In this document: positions 57,101 through 64,000 of the stretch, piece by piece
How the letters are laid out: each line of letters starts with the position of its first letter
Numbering within the stretch: position 1 is the stretch's first letter
Origin: an uncultured Prevotella sp.
GTDB lineage: Bacteria > Bacteroidota > Bacteroidia > Bacteroidales > Bacteroidaceae
Length of the DNA stretch: 64,000 bases
Assembly (NCBI GenBank): GCA_934219025.1
Contig: CAKQDG010000002.1
Location: 11,621 to 75,620, forward strand
Reading direction: 5' to 3'
Notes under the pieces: generated by a model
What the model saw: the letters and a program-made list of their open reading frames with translations, nothing else
Told to the model about the DNA's origin: nothing
Databases searched by the model: none
Made by a program: the position numbers and the translations under genes

Positions 57101-60100
57101 GAAGACGGTAAGTTGGTACTGATTGAGAGCTGGTTTGAGGAAGGAACAGAGGTCAACGTAACTGCTTCGGCTGTGAGAAACTATATGCTGAACTATTGGG
57201 CAGAAGACGGCAACAATGTTTCAAGCACAAACCCATACACCTTCACGACAGGAGCCACCGACAAGACCCTGACTGCCCACTTTACTCTTGGAAACAGGGG
57301 CTCGGTGATATTCAAGATACCGGAGGGAACGGTAAACGCCGCATCCGACAATTACAAAGGTTCATACAGTATCACCCCCGACGAGCAGAGAAACGTGCGC
57401 TCGTTCGCAATACCTACAAACTATACATTCTATAAAAACGACGACGCTGCCGACTACGGCTCGACCCTGCAATACTGGACAGTGGAAGGCAGCGACGGGC
57501 AAGACCACTACGAACTGGGACAGCTGTATTCATTCAAGACCCCCAACGAGACAATTACCCTCGTGCCGGTGTTCAAGCCAAACCCGGCATCATATACCAA
57601 TCGCATGAGCAATGCCGTGTTGCGCTTCGACTTTGCCCGTGAGATACAGGAATACAACGACCCTATACGCAATGAACACCACAATGTATGCGCCCAGGAA
57701 GTGAATATAGGAAATAACGAAAAGCCGTTCTGGACGGCCCAGGCACATATCGAGGTTATCGAGGGAGGTGAAGACAAATCCCACGACCGCGACGTGGCAC
57801 TATGGTGTGACACGGGCAGCAAGGGATATATCCGCAATACTGATCTCGACAACTGGTGTGCCTTCGGACCGGGCACCACGCTATGGGTACCGGCAGGAAC
57901 AGGAACGAAAATATCGATGTTGACATACGCCAAGATTACGACTACGACTTTCGACGGCGTTGTGCCGACACTCGACGAGGAGCGCACACAGCAGGAGCGT
58001 GAGAAGGCTGGCAACAACAAGATGTATGTATACACATACACCACTACAAGTTCTGCCGACCGCGTGGCTATATGCATCGGCGACGATTACTCGTACTACA
58101 AGTGGCTGGAACTTAACATTCAGCCTGCCAACCTCGTGAATCTGCATACAAGCGTAAACAGCGAGACACGAGGAGTTGTCAGCAAGATAGAGTCGACATC
58201 CGGCACGGAGGTGAAGGAATTGGAAGATGGCGGTCATGCCTTCCATCAAGGCGACCGCATACTGCTCACACTAAACCGCAAGTTCGGCTATCAACTCGAC
58301 AAAATTGTAGACCCTGCCAAGACTGATGCCAACGGCGAACCACTCGCCGTACTGAAGATGAACTACGACGACGGCACGGTGGACATGGTGGGACTTGGCG
58401 ACGTTTCCACCACAACTAAGGTAAACAAGAACGCCGACGGCTGCTCATGGGGCGACGCAGACAACACGGTGTTCCTGTTGAGAGAAGTGAAGCCTACGGC
58501 ACAAGAGACCGCCGACAGCTTGCGCACCCGCTATGAAATAGAATTCAACATCACGTCCCACCGAAACCTGGAAGTGTATTTCAAAGAGAAAGACACCTAT
58601 TATATTACATACAATGCCGGAGATCTTGCAACGGGAACGGCTCCCGAAGCAGCATGGCTGGAGGAAGGCGACACTTACACCATTCCGCGCAACCAGACAC
58701 TGTACTATGAGGGAAACACCCTGGACCACTGGATTGACGATGACGGCAATACATATAATATAGGTTACGACTATTCGGCCAAGGCCACCGACCTGCGACT
58801 GTTCCCCGTGTTTGTGCCGAACCCGTTCAATATCCTTGACCTTACGGATGAATGTACGGCAACATGGTATCTGGATAAGGATGAAGGTGCACCGACTATC
58901 AACTATGAGGGAACGGCAGGAATCCTTGTCACCCAGCTAACGAACAAGGCGGGTGAGAGCATCGATATGAAAGTGCGCCTCGACGCAACGAAAGGCGGAA
59001 AGTTCAACAATACCGATGCAAACAGAACAGAACGTATACAGATTAACGGCCAGTCAATAATAGAAATACCAGTCACTCCGAAGTGTGTGGTGAAATGGGT
59101 CGCTACCGCAGACATATCGAAATTGAGCATAGCCGGAAAAGTCGTTACGCCTACCGGTACGCAGAAGCGCGAGGTAGAGGCCGAATGTGCCGGCGACAAG
59201 TCTATCGACCAGATTCTCTTCCTCGAAGGTATCTACAGCAAGAACTTCAGTATAACATACAAGCCACAGACCGCCACGAAAGCCACGATAGAAAGTCTGA
59301 CATGCAACGGAGAGACATACTCTGCCGCACAGATTGCCGCACAGATGGCTGCCGACAATCACGTTACTTTCCATGTGTCGCCATGGGAAACAGACGAGAA
59401 GATACCTGCCGTAGAAGGTACAGCCACAGAAAACGGAACGGTGACGGTAACAGAGGCCACCATATTTACCAAGACATGCGCTGCTACGGTGCGCACCGCC
59501 AGCGGTATCATTGTAGAGACATATCCTATAGAGTTTGTGTTTAATACCCCGGAAGCCGGCAACACCCCACAGTTCGTAAAGATTACGGTGAACGGCACGG
59601 ATTATACCGATACATCAAACGAAATCTTTGATGTGCCTCAGAGCGGACTTATAAAGGTGGAATTCAACCGCACGATGGAAGCTACAACCATCAACAGTCC
59701 GGAATACAACATCACGAGTACCGCCAAGTCTGGCAAGACCCTCGAATTCAAATATTGGGATGTACCAAAGGGCCGCACCGTGGTGCTCAACATTCCTCAT
59801 GAGGCAGGTTTGTTCAAGGATATCTACGGCATGGCATGCCAGCAGAATTTAAATCTGACCCTGCATATCATTGACGACAAAGACTACTATCATCACCACC
59901 AGTTTGATTTTGTTGTGGGAATCGACGGCGATATGGACGAGGCAATCAAGGCTGCCAACGGCGAAGCTACGGACAAGAAATACAACAACACGAAGGAGAA
60001 CAACCACCGCTACTTTATCTTCGTGCCCGACGGTGAATGGGAACTGACCGGAAACTCCACGATATCCTGCCCGACAACAGGCGACCTCGTGCCAAAAGAC

Positions 60101-61915
60101 GAGGCTGGCAAGGTGCGTCCCGACATGAACGGACAGAACAACCACATGACAATCGTGAAGAAACCTAACGTGTCGATTGTAGGACAGAGCAAAGACGGCA
60201 CCATGATATACAATCACCCGATAGTGGAGGGTATCAGCTATGCCGCCACATTGAATACCGACAAAACAGCTACCGACTTCTATGCCGAAGACCTTACACT
60301 TGAGAACAGGTTCAACTACTTCGGCTCCATGTCAGGACAAGGCACCGGCGGAGCCGGACGTGCCGCAGCCTTCCTCGACCGCGGCAACAGGACAATAATG
60401 AAGAGCATCGCCCTGAAGAGCTGGCAAGATACCTATTATTCAAACAACGCCAACAGCGACTACCGCGGCTATTTCGAGAGCAGCGACCTGTATGGAGTGG
60501 TCGACTGGCTCTGCGGAAACGGTAATATATGGTATGAGAAATGCAACATCATCGTTCGCGACCGAACGGGAAACAACATCGCAGCCCCGTCTACAGAGGA
60601 AACCCAAGACTTCGGCTATGTGTTCAACAACTGCACTATAAAACCCGAAGACGAGAACCCGACACAGCTGAAGGGTAACGACTGGACGCTGGCACGACCA
60701 TGGAACAAATCGCCGGCCTGCACCTTCCTAAACACCAGGATGTACACGCAGCCACGAACCTACGGATGGAACAAGATGACGACGGAACTGGTTGTGCGCT
60801 TCCATGAATACAGAAGTATGGACGGAGCCGGCAACCTCCTCTCTCTCGGTACTCGCTCGCTTGCAGCCTGCTCGCCGGCACCAGGTTCAGACGACTGTAT
60901 CCTGAGCGAAGAATTGGCAACGAATTATACTATTCGAAATGCTATGGGTGGTCCCGATGCCTTCGAACCTAACGAACTCTGCAAGCAGATTGACGCCAAG
61001 TCGGGAGCTGAAGCTGATATGGATGAGAACCACGAGATGTGGGACGACCAGATAGAGCTTGACGACGACAACCTGATATGGCAGGCTCAGCCGTCGGCAC
61101 TGTGCTACTTCGTGTTCAAACTCGACGAGAATACAGGCAAGTGGATTTACAAGGAGAACACCACCGACACGAGCGTGAACATCACAGGCTACGGCTCCGG
61201 CTATTACTGCGTGCGTGCCGCCAACCAGATGGGCGGACTGGGAGCTGCAACAGGGAAAATACTCTTTGAACTGCAAGACCCTTACGAACTGGAGATTAAA
61301 CAGACTGGCGACTTGACCGTAGACGGTGTGCCTTACGGCTGGAGCACTATCTGCCTGCCGTTCAATGCCAAGGTGCCACAGGGAGTTACCGCTTATGCGG
61401 CTACAGCCCACGACAAAGAAACGGCAGACGAAAAAGTGACCGACCTCACGATGACGCTTACACCGGTGACGGTAATCGACAAAGAGAAGGGTTACGTGGT
61501 ATATGGTCCAGAGGGCATATATCCGTTTAATCCTACTTCACGCTCATGCGATAAAGAGACTATCCTCACCGGCAACCCGACAAAGGAAGCAATTTCAAGT
61601 ACGAATATAAACTGCTATGTGCTTGCAAACAAGACTTGGGGACTGGGCTTCTACAAATACACCGGAGCTACGCTGAAGGCATACAAGGCATGGCTGCCAC
61701 AAGATATGGTGAGCACCAGCGGACAGAGTGCACTTGCCACAGGAACAAAGGCTATACGGCTTATTATTGGAGGCAGCACATCACCAATAGTAATCCCTAC
61801 CCTATTCCGGACTACCGATGATGCCGTGTATGACTTGTCGGGCAACAGGGTTACGACGCAGGCTCCGCAGGGTATATACATATCTCGAAAGAAGGGAAAG
61901 TTTGTAAATAAATAA
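54176..61915 (+). CDS. 2,579-residue secreted protein with Listeria/Bacteroides repeats and pectinesterase-like domain
   Basis: A signal peptide ends near WAGSD (residue 35). Residues about 380-700 and 880-1350 contain Listeria/Bacteroides-type repeats (KFRGWFDGSG, FKGWTDGTNVYKSGQEY, LNYWAEDGNNVSS). Residues about 1905-2200 form a right-handed beta-helix of the pectinesterase (CE8) type: VSIVGQSKDGT, Gln2084-Asp2085 in WQDTYY, Asp2110 in GVVDWLCGNG, and Arg2174 in LARPW, equivalent to the known catalytic Asp, Asp and Arg. The segment normally Q-A-V-A-L reads RAAAF, so the upstream Gln of the oxyanion hole is missing. The C-terminus VYDLSGNRVTT with GIYISRKKGKFV resembles the short sorting end of Prevotella secreted proteins. 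Pectin or a related methyl-esterified glycan may be the target. Confidence 0.8.
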   Translation: MKTNNKTFSKELLHTVMMIILMGWTNVAWAGSDPIVAKWDFANSKGANIKIEKKTGELAAFEMTPTDATPIELYIDASSGKFDYQTTKKRVQFNKVTIVRVPVVSTKDVVEVKTTKPTDSSRPSKFITIGGNEATEETTSYRAKASDVEQGYVEIKAVGIDGSSTTNTYLYYLSVTQYPPVYEEKCLYSTDFQDWNNVSSKDTEQEVNKNQSGLALTTIDGQPLSVYLRNTSVKYDGHKDDKPAWYNNEGRDFTVTDGWMLSDKKENAYARISELKNVTKIIYIQTATGNDRGWGLKVKGKDDADWRIIYDTYINNTPTINNATGNSNGQKVEITKDTDGNPLNLTDVQLMFYSLNSGQNAYMESFEIYGNVEVKEDVNITYYDTDGTTVLDKETVSASEPLTFMEGIEDMVTVPSGQKFRGWFDGSGANAEKVLEGSELSVDLSLFAKATPIEEATDGSYYEYDMTKRNFYQEDHELIDIAGGVWHDNKHGWSFSKGGTIRLQVAGKAHIDMTLCNQSKDGTISVTDGNGNDITNFESKAATDATVQGIDYTEGTPTTLTINIPAGAYIHGLNLFNFVPVYLTFDCSDKNIQGTGPDPILCEALTGKATMPDHTLLYRKGWTFKGWTDGTNVYKSGQEYVFTKSVTLKPKMELNDIELTDTYKPIKVVWPFDHREAPVINITSSSTVKTLPYTKTVKVEGEEYDVTMVIDATNGKIVNNDSRINDLNNGSKGAQVNNKTQFTIPAVYGMTVTIHASDKIDGTSSNNETFFDKDPAYDAIIQISDANGYSLKNGTDNEDISISSDYKTLTFTYKGDAKEAVIFIEKSGSNNQWGFYNDITVTYPVLPSIDFMYIISNMNHDKYPNERPINAGRATVTLKDAGTSRDNIGIRYKKGDVVNINVKPYYGYEFDNITINGTTYQSDNFDYTVVAENNMVTVSFMRKELHKVTVKSSDITLGTVSLSPKYDNFYQETRNEDGKLVLIESWFEEGTEVNVTASAVRNYMLNYWAEDGNNVSSTNPYTFTTGATDKTLTAHFTLGNRGSVIFKIPEGTVNAASDNYKGSYSITPDEQRNVRSFAIPTNYTFYKNDDAADYGSTLQYWTVEGSDGQDHYELGQLYSFKTPNETITLVPVFKPNPASYTNRMSNAVLRFDFAREIQEYNDPIRNEHHNVCAQEVNIGNNEKPFWTAQAHIEVIEGGEDKSHDRDVALWCDTGSKGYIRNTDLDNWCAFGPGTTLWVPAGTGTKISMLTYAKITTTTFDGVVPTLDEERTQQEREKAGNNKMYVYTYTTTSSADRVAICIGDDYSYYKWLELNIQPANLVNLHTSVNSETRGVVSKIESTSGTEVKELEDGGHAFHQGDRILLTLNRKFGYQLDKIVDPAKTDANGEPLAVLKMNYDDGTVDMVGLGDVSTTTKVNKNADGCSWGDADNTVFLLREVKPTAQETADSLRTRYEIEFNITSHRNLEVYFKEKDTYYITYNAGDLATGTAPEAAWLEEGDTYTIPRNQTLYYEGNTLDHWIDDDGNTYNIGYDYSAKATDLRLFPVFVPNPFNILDLTDECTATWYLDKDEGAPTINYEGTAGILVTQLTNKAGESIDMKVRLDATKGGKFNNTDANRTERIQINGQSIIEIPVTPKCVVKWVATADISKLSIAGKVVTPTGTQKREVEAECAGDKSIDQILFLEGIYSKNFSITYKPQTATKATIESLTCNGETYSAAQIAAQMAADNHVTFHVSPWETDEKIPAVEGTATENGTVTVTEATIFTKTCAATVRTASGIIVETYPIEFVFNTPEAGNTPQFVKITVNGTDYTDTSNEIFDVPQSGLIKVEFNRTMEATTINSPEYNITSTAKSGKTLEFKYWDVPKGRTVVLNIPHEAGLFKDIYGMACQQNLNLTLHIIDDKDYYHHHQFDFVVGIDGDMDEAIKAANGEATDKKYNNTKENNHRYFIFVPDGEWELTGNSTISCPTTGDLVPKDEAGKVRPDMNGQNNHMTIVKKPNVSIVGQSKDGTMIYNHPIVEGISYAATLNTDKTATDFYAEDLTLENRFNYFGSMSGQGTGGAGRAAAFLDRGNRTIMKSIALKSWQDTYYSNNANSDYRGYFESSDLYGVVDWLCGNGNIWYEKCNIIVRDRTGNNIAAPSTEETQDFGYVFNNCTIKPEDENPTQLKGNDWTLARPWNKSPACTFLNTRMYTQPRTYGWNKMTTELVVRFHEYRSMDGAGNLLSLGTRSLAACSPAPGSDDCILSEELATNYTIRNAMGGPDAFEPNELCKQIDAKSGAEADMDENHEMWDDQIELDDDNLIWQAQPSALCYFVFKLDENTGKWIYKENTTDTSVNITGYGSGYYCVRAANQMGGLGAATGKILFELQDPYELEIKQTGDLTVDGVPYGWSTICLPFNAKVPQGVTAYAATAHDKETADEKVTDLTMTLTPVTVIDKEKGYVVYGPEGIYPFNPTSRSCDKETILTGNPTKEAISSTNINCYVLANKTWGLGFYKYTGATLKAYKAWLPQDMVSTSGQSALATGTKAIRLIIGGSTSPIVIPTLFRTTDDAVYDLSGNRVTTQAPQGIYISRKKGKFVNK

Positions 61916-61937
61916 GGCTAAAATATTTTATAAAGGC

Positions 61938-61973
61938 AAAAGGGTCTTGTGACGCATATCACAAGACCCTTTT
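61938..61973. terminator. 15-bp terminator after the pectinesterase-domain gene
   Basis: 61938-61952 and 61959-61973 are perfect complements over 15 bases (core AGGGTCTTGTGA) around a 6-base loop, with AAAA and TTTT at the ends. Confidence 0.92.
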
Positions 61974-62018
61974 ATCTTGATTTACTGAAGTTTCGGAACT
62001 TGAATTAATTTATATTAA

Positions 62019-62026
62019 AAAAATTC
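62019..62026. repeat. Left 8-base direct repeat (putative target duplication)
   Basis: AAAAATTC directly before the inverted-repeat element; the identical octamer follows the right end at 62550-62557. Confidence 0.65.
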
Positions 62027-62104
62027 GGTTCTTCCGATATTTGGAGTGATAGTATTTATTATCGGAAGTGACAAATATATTTTTAGACGAAAACCGATAA
62101 AACA

Positions 62105-62235
62105 CCCTCTGACAAGTAAAGCCCTCGTTCCTCGGGCTTACCAGTGTATTGGCGTATTTCCTTACGAGAACAAGTTCTCTCTCGGAAACCGCCAATACAC
62201 TGGTAATGCCTTTGGCATTTTTACTTGTCAGAGGG
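62105..62235. repeat. Arm 1 of the element: 16-bp stem with an internal four-way structure
   Basis: The 16-base stem (62105-62120/62220-62235) is perfect. Inside it sit GCCC/GGGC (62121-62124/62134-62137), a perfect 15-base hairpin (62140-62154/62190-62204) containing GAGAAC-AA-GTTCTC, and AATGCC-TTT-GGCATT (62205-62219). The last hairpin abuts both its neighbours. Confidence 0.85.
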
Positions 62236-62394
62236 CGATAAACATAAAAAACAAAGAGAATCATTTGCAACCTGTAGAACAGCATAACACCAAGATTTGT
62301 CAGTCTTGTTAGAGACAAGTATTGCAGTATTCTTACACACTGTTTTATTTGTTTGCCACAAGGTTTTGATTTCCTTTGTTTTTTATGTTTATCG
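62236..62394. repeat. Arm 2 of the element: 21-bp perfect inverted repeat
   Basis: 62236-62256 and 62374-62394 are perfect complements over 21 bases and enclose 117 bases in which further pairing is partial (AATCA/TGATT, AACCT/AGGTT, CTTGT/ACAAG). Confidence 0.85.
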
Positions 62395-62466
62395 CCCGAT
62401 GTCGTTTTGCTGGGAGGCACGAAGTGGCTCTTTGTATAAGCCGAAGGCTTGCAAAACGACATCGGG
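62395..62466. repeat. Arm 3 of the element: 16-bp perfect inverted repeat
   Basis: 62395-62410 and 62451-62466 are perfect complements over 16 bases; inside are AAGCC-GAA-GGCTT (62438-62450) and a small CAC-GAA-GTG hairpin (core of 62414-62430). Both loops are GAA. Confidence 0.85.
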
Positions 62467-62549
62467 GGTTTTATGGGTTTTCGTCTAAAAAGTTTGCAAG
62501 GAGATTTCCTCCGATAATAAATATTATCACTCCATATCCCGGATGAACC

Positions 62550-62557
62550 AAAAATTC
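62550..62557. repeat. Right 8-base direct repeat (putative target duplication)
   Basis: AAAAATTC, identical to 62019-62026, starts at the first base after the inverted repeat ends. Confidence 0.65.
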
Positions 62558-62605
62558 TGTCGTAAATATCTATCTTTTAGTGTGTTAGGAGGAAATAAGA
62601 AGTTT

Positions 62606-62788
62606 AGAACACTTTTTTGATTGATTTTGTAAAGAAAACCGACTATTCAGAAGTCGAGCAATGCTTCTCAAGGAGGAAAGCAATGCTTTTTCGGGAGAGA
62701 AGCAATGCTTTGCTCCCCAAAAAGCTGTGCTCGGTCGGAATTTAAGAATTTTCGGGCCTTCATGGGAAAGTGTTCCAAAAGTCGGATT
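62606..62788. repeat. Intergenic repeat block, copy 2 (four ~22-base units plus tail)
   Basis: Units with core AGCAATGCTT begin at 62658, 62679 and 62701, and a degenerate one at 62723, spaced 21-22 bases. The block opens with GAACACTTTTT (62607) and ACCGACT (62638) and closes with GTGTTCCAAAAGTCGGATT (62770-62788). These match copy 1 at 28381-28562 in order and spacing. It lies ahead of the last, giant secreted-protein gene. The remaining bases to 62900 show nothing further. Confidence 0.7.
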
Positions 62789-62919
62789 TTTAGAATTATG
62801 CAGGCAAATAAATAAGCAGAAACAGAAACAACAATCAAGGGGTAAAAATCAAGAAACAAACCAAATAACATAAAGATATAAAGAAAACATAACGTGGAAT
62901 GATATAAATTGCAAATTCG

Positions 62920-62951
62920 CTTGCATTTAAACGAAAAAAATTTTAACTTTG
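62920..62951 (+). promoter_or_regulatory. Probable promoter of the partial giant gene
   Basis: CTTG at 62920-62923 (three of four to TTTG) and TAACTTTG at 62944-62951 are 20 bases apart, about 50 bases before the ATG at 63003. Confidence 0.6.
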
Positions 62952-63002
62952 TAAAGGAAAATAAAAAAGCTAAAAAAAAGACCTTAATATATTTCAAGAC
63001 AT

Positions 63003-64000
63003 ATGACAACGATAAATATGGGTAGTCGCAAATTTTACACAAATTACAACCTTTTCATTATCCTGTTGCTTATCTTATTCAACGCAAAAAACGCATTGGC
63101 ACAGGACACTGGTAACGACAACATAAAGGAAACGCTCGACTTCAATGCCGGCGAAGTGGCATACACCCTGTCGGCAGATGATTTGCCGGACGGGAGTTCT
63201 TTTGTCTGGAAAATTGACGGCAAGGAAGTAACCGACGGAATTTCTGACGGCGGCAAGACTATATCCCTCAAACTGAGCAACATTTTGCGCAAGGCGAGTG
63301 TTACGGTTACAAGCGGCGACTCGGAGACGAAAACTATAGACTTTGACATCGAACCGAAGAAATACGGCGAGGATTACGATGGCAAGCATTTCTATGCCGA
63401 TGCTTTCAAATCCGGAACCGGAACGAAAGACGAGCCGTATATCATCAGCAATGATATGGAACTTGCGTTGCTTGCCCACGACGTAACCAACGGTAATGCA
63501 GAGCAGATGTATTCCGGCAAATACTTCAAGCTGTCTGCCGACATCGACCTCAACAAGGGTTTCTGGATGCCTATCGGTACTTGGAGCACCAAGACAAAAC
63601 ATTTCTTTGCAGGAAAGTTCGACGGCGACGGACACACCGTAAGAAATATGCATATCTCATGGACTGCCTCTGACGAGAATTCCGTTGAGGCGTCGTGGGG
63701 TCTCTTCTCCCGCTTGTATGGCAAATCTTCAAGCGAAGACGGATATGCTGTAGTAACCAACTTGGTTATCGACAACGCAAAAGTGGAGAAAAAGACTAAT
63801 TACCAGCCGGCAGGAAACGGAACGGTGAAGATTGGTGTCGTGGTCGGCGACCTTACCGACAATGCAGAAATCAGCAATATCATCATACAGAATTCTGAGG
63901 TGACGGACAACGACGAAACGTATTCTACTGCCGGTAAATACCGCGTGGGTGGCATCGTGGGATACCTTGACGGAAAGCGTTATAAGATATATAACATCGC
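63003..64000 (+). CDS. Secreted GLUG-like protein, paralogue of the 5,533-residue protein (cut by the window edge)
   Basis: Reading from the ATG at 63003 (an ATG at 63018 is also possible) the frame stays open to the window end, 332 codons. A signal peptide ends after NALAQ near residue 34. Residues 35-120 form a beta-rich domain, and from about residue 135 the protein follows the second GLUG-like module of the giant protein closely: EPYIISNDMELALLAHDV, FWMPIG, FDGDGHTVRNMHISW, WGLFSRLYG, TDNDETY and YRVGGIVGYL. It is therefore the start of a second member of that family, probably also very long. The first GLUG-like module of the giant protein is absent here. The rest and any sorting domain lie beyond the window. 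Confidence 0.8.
   Translation, partial: MTTINMGSRKFYTNYNLFIILLLILFNAKNALAQDTGNDNIKETLDFNAGEVAYTLSADDLPDGSSFVWKIDGKEVTDGISDGGKTISLKLSNILRKASVTVTSGDSETKTIDFDIEPKKYGEDYDGKHFYADAFKSGTGTKDEPYIISNDMELALLAHDVTNGNAEQMYSGKYFKLSADIDLNKGFWMPIGTWSTKTKHFFAGKFDGDGHTVRNMHISWTASDENSVEASWGLFSRLYGKSSSEDGYAVVTNLVIDNAKVEKKTNYQPAGNGTVKIGVVVGDLTDNAEISNIIIQNSEVTDNDETYSTAGKYRVGGIVGYLDGKRYKIYNI

Larger units (their letters stand above)
62027..62549. mobile_element. Nested-palindrome MITE-like element (523 bp)
   Basis: The ends are inverted repeats: GGTTCTTCCG at the left matches GGTTCATCCG read inward from the right. The outer helix continues as 62043-62066 with 62510-62533 (24 bases, one G-T), then after an internal loop as 62080-62103 with 62468-62491 (24 bases, one mismatch). 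Inside, three arms abut each other almost without spare bases: 62105-62120/62220-62235, 62236-62256/62374-62394 and 62395-62410/62451-62466. The whole strand can fold as a giant cloverleaf. There is no convincing gene in it. The exact octamer AAAAATTC flanks both ends. GGTTC ends and 8-base duplications recall ISL3-family elements, which I could not verify. Confidence 0.8.

Noticed and set aside
62236-62394. Invertible promoter segment flanked by 21-base inverted repeats
   Set aside because: No promoter-like -7 element is visible inside, no invertase gene is nearby, and the repeats form one arm of the larger cloverleaf.
62010-62462. 150-codon minus-strand open frame
   Set aside because: It lies within the nested palindromes; its apparent openness follows from the repeats, and it has no start context or family.
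62661-62873. 70-codon open frame over the 22-base repeats
   Set aside because: The sequence is repeat-derived and not supported by a promoter or by similarity to the corresponding region at 28.4 kb.

Overview
The window reads as chromosomal DNA of a member of the Bacteroidales, most likely Prevotella or a close relative. The evidence is in the sequence: promoters of the Bacteroidetes form (TTTG, about 20 bases, then TAnnTTTG) occur in front of several genes; there is a fimbrillin-type fimbrial locus with a DUF3575 and a DUF5119 protein; very large secreted proteins carry GLUG-like and Listeria/Bacteroides repeats with C-termini resembling type IX secretion sorting signals; and the housekeeping gene content is that of this order. 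No rRNA, tRNA or CRISPR array was seen.

Positions 1-10081 hold one closely packed plus-strand run: dnaN, a DnaQ-type exonuclease, coaBC, a DUF4835 protein, recN, a pseudoprotease-TPR protein, a HPPK (folK-like) protein, an M64 metallopeptidase and a TPR protein. A strongly structured non-coding RNA with its own consensus promoter and terminators follows (10142-10409), then ribE and a GNAT-nitrilase fusion. Next come a convergent DUF4301 gene, a Rel-type (p)ppGpp synthetase whose HD hydrolase site looks dead, and serS. A minus-strand glycogen/alpha-glucan operon follows (debranching enzyme, GT4 glycosyltransferase, GH57). Then come a Crp/Fnr regulator, a minus-strand miaA-lipid kinase pair, gap, mscL and frr. 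Most of these units end in clear intrinsic terminators, and one promoter (miaA) lies inside the preceding terminator.

From 28.4 kb to the right edge the window is accessory surface biology. An intergenic repeat block precedes a fimbrial operon (DUF3575 protein, DUF5119 lipoprotein, three fimbrillin-like lipoproteins). It is followed by a 5,533-residue secreted protein dominated by Y-G-G-G repeats, a REP-associated tyrosine transposase (RAYT), a 2,579-residue secreted protein with a pectinesterase-like domain, and the start of a paralogue of the 5,533-residue protein cut by the window edge.

Three things stand out. (1) At 62027-62549 there is a non-coding element folding as a cloverleaf of long near-perfect inverted repeats, one arm of which is itself a four-way structure, bounded by an exact 8-base direct repeat; it looks like a mobile, MITE-like palindromic element. 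(2) REP-like hairpins of one constant architecture with compensating base changes occur between the fimbrial genes, just upstream of the RAYT gene, and in frame inside surface-protein genes and the RAYT gene itself. (3) The RNA at 10.15-10.36 kb matches no family I can name.
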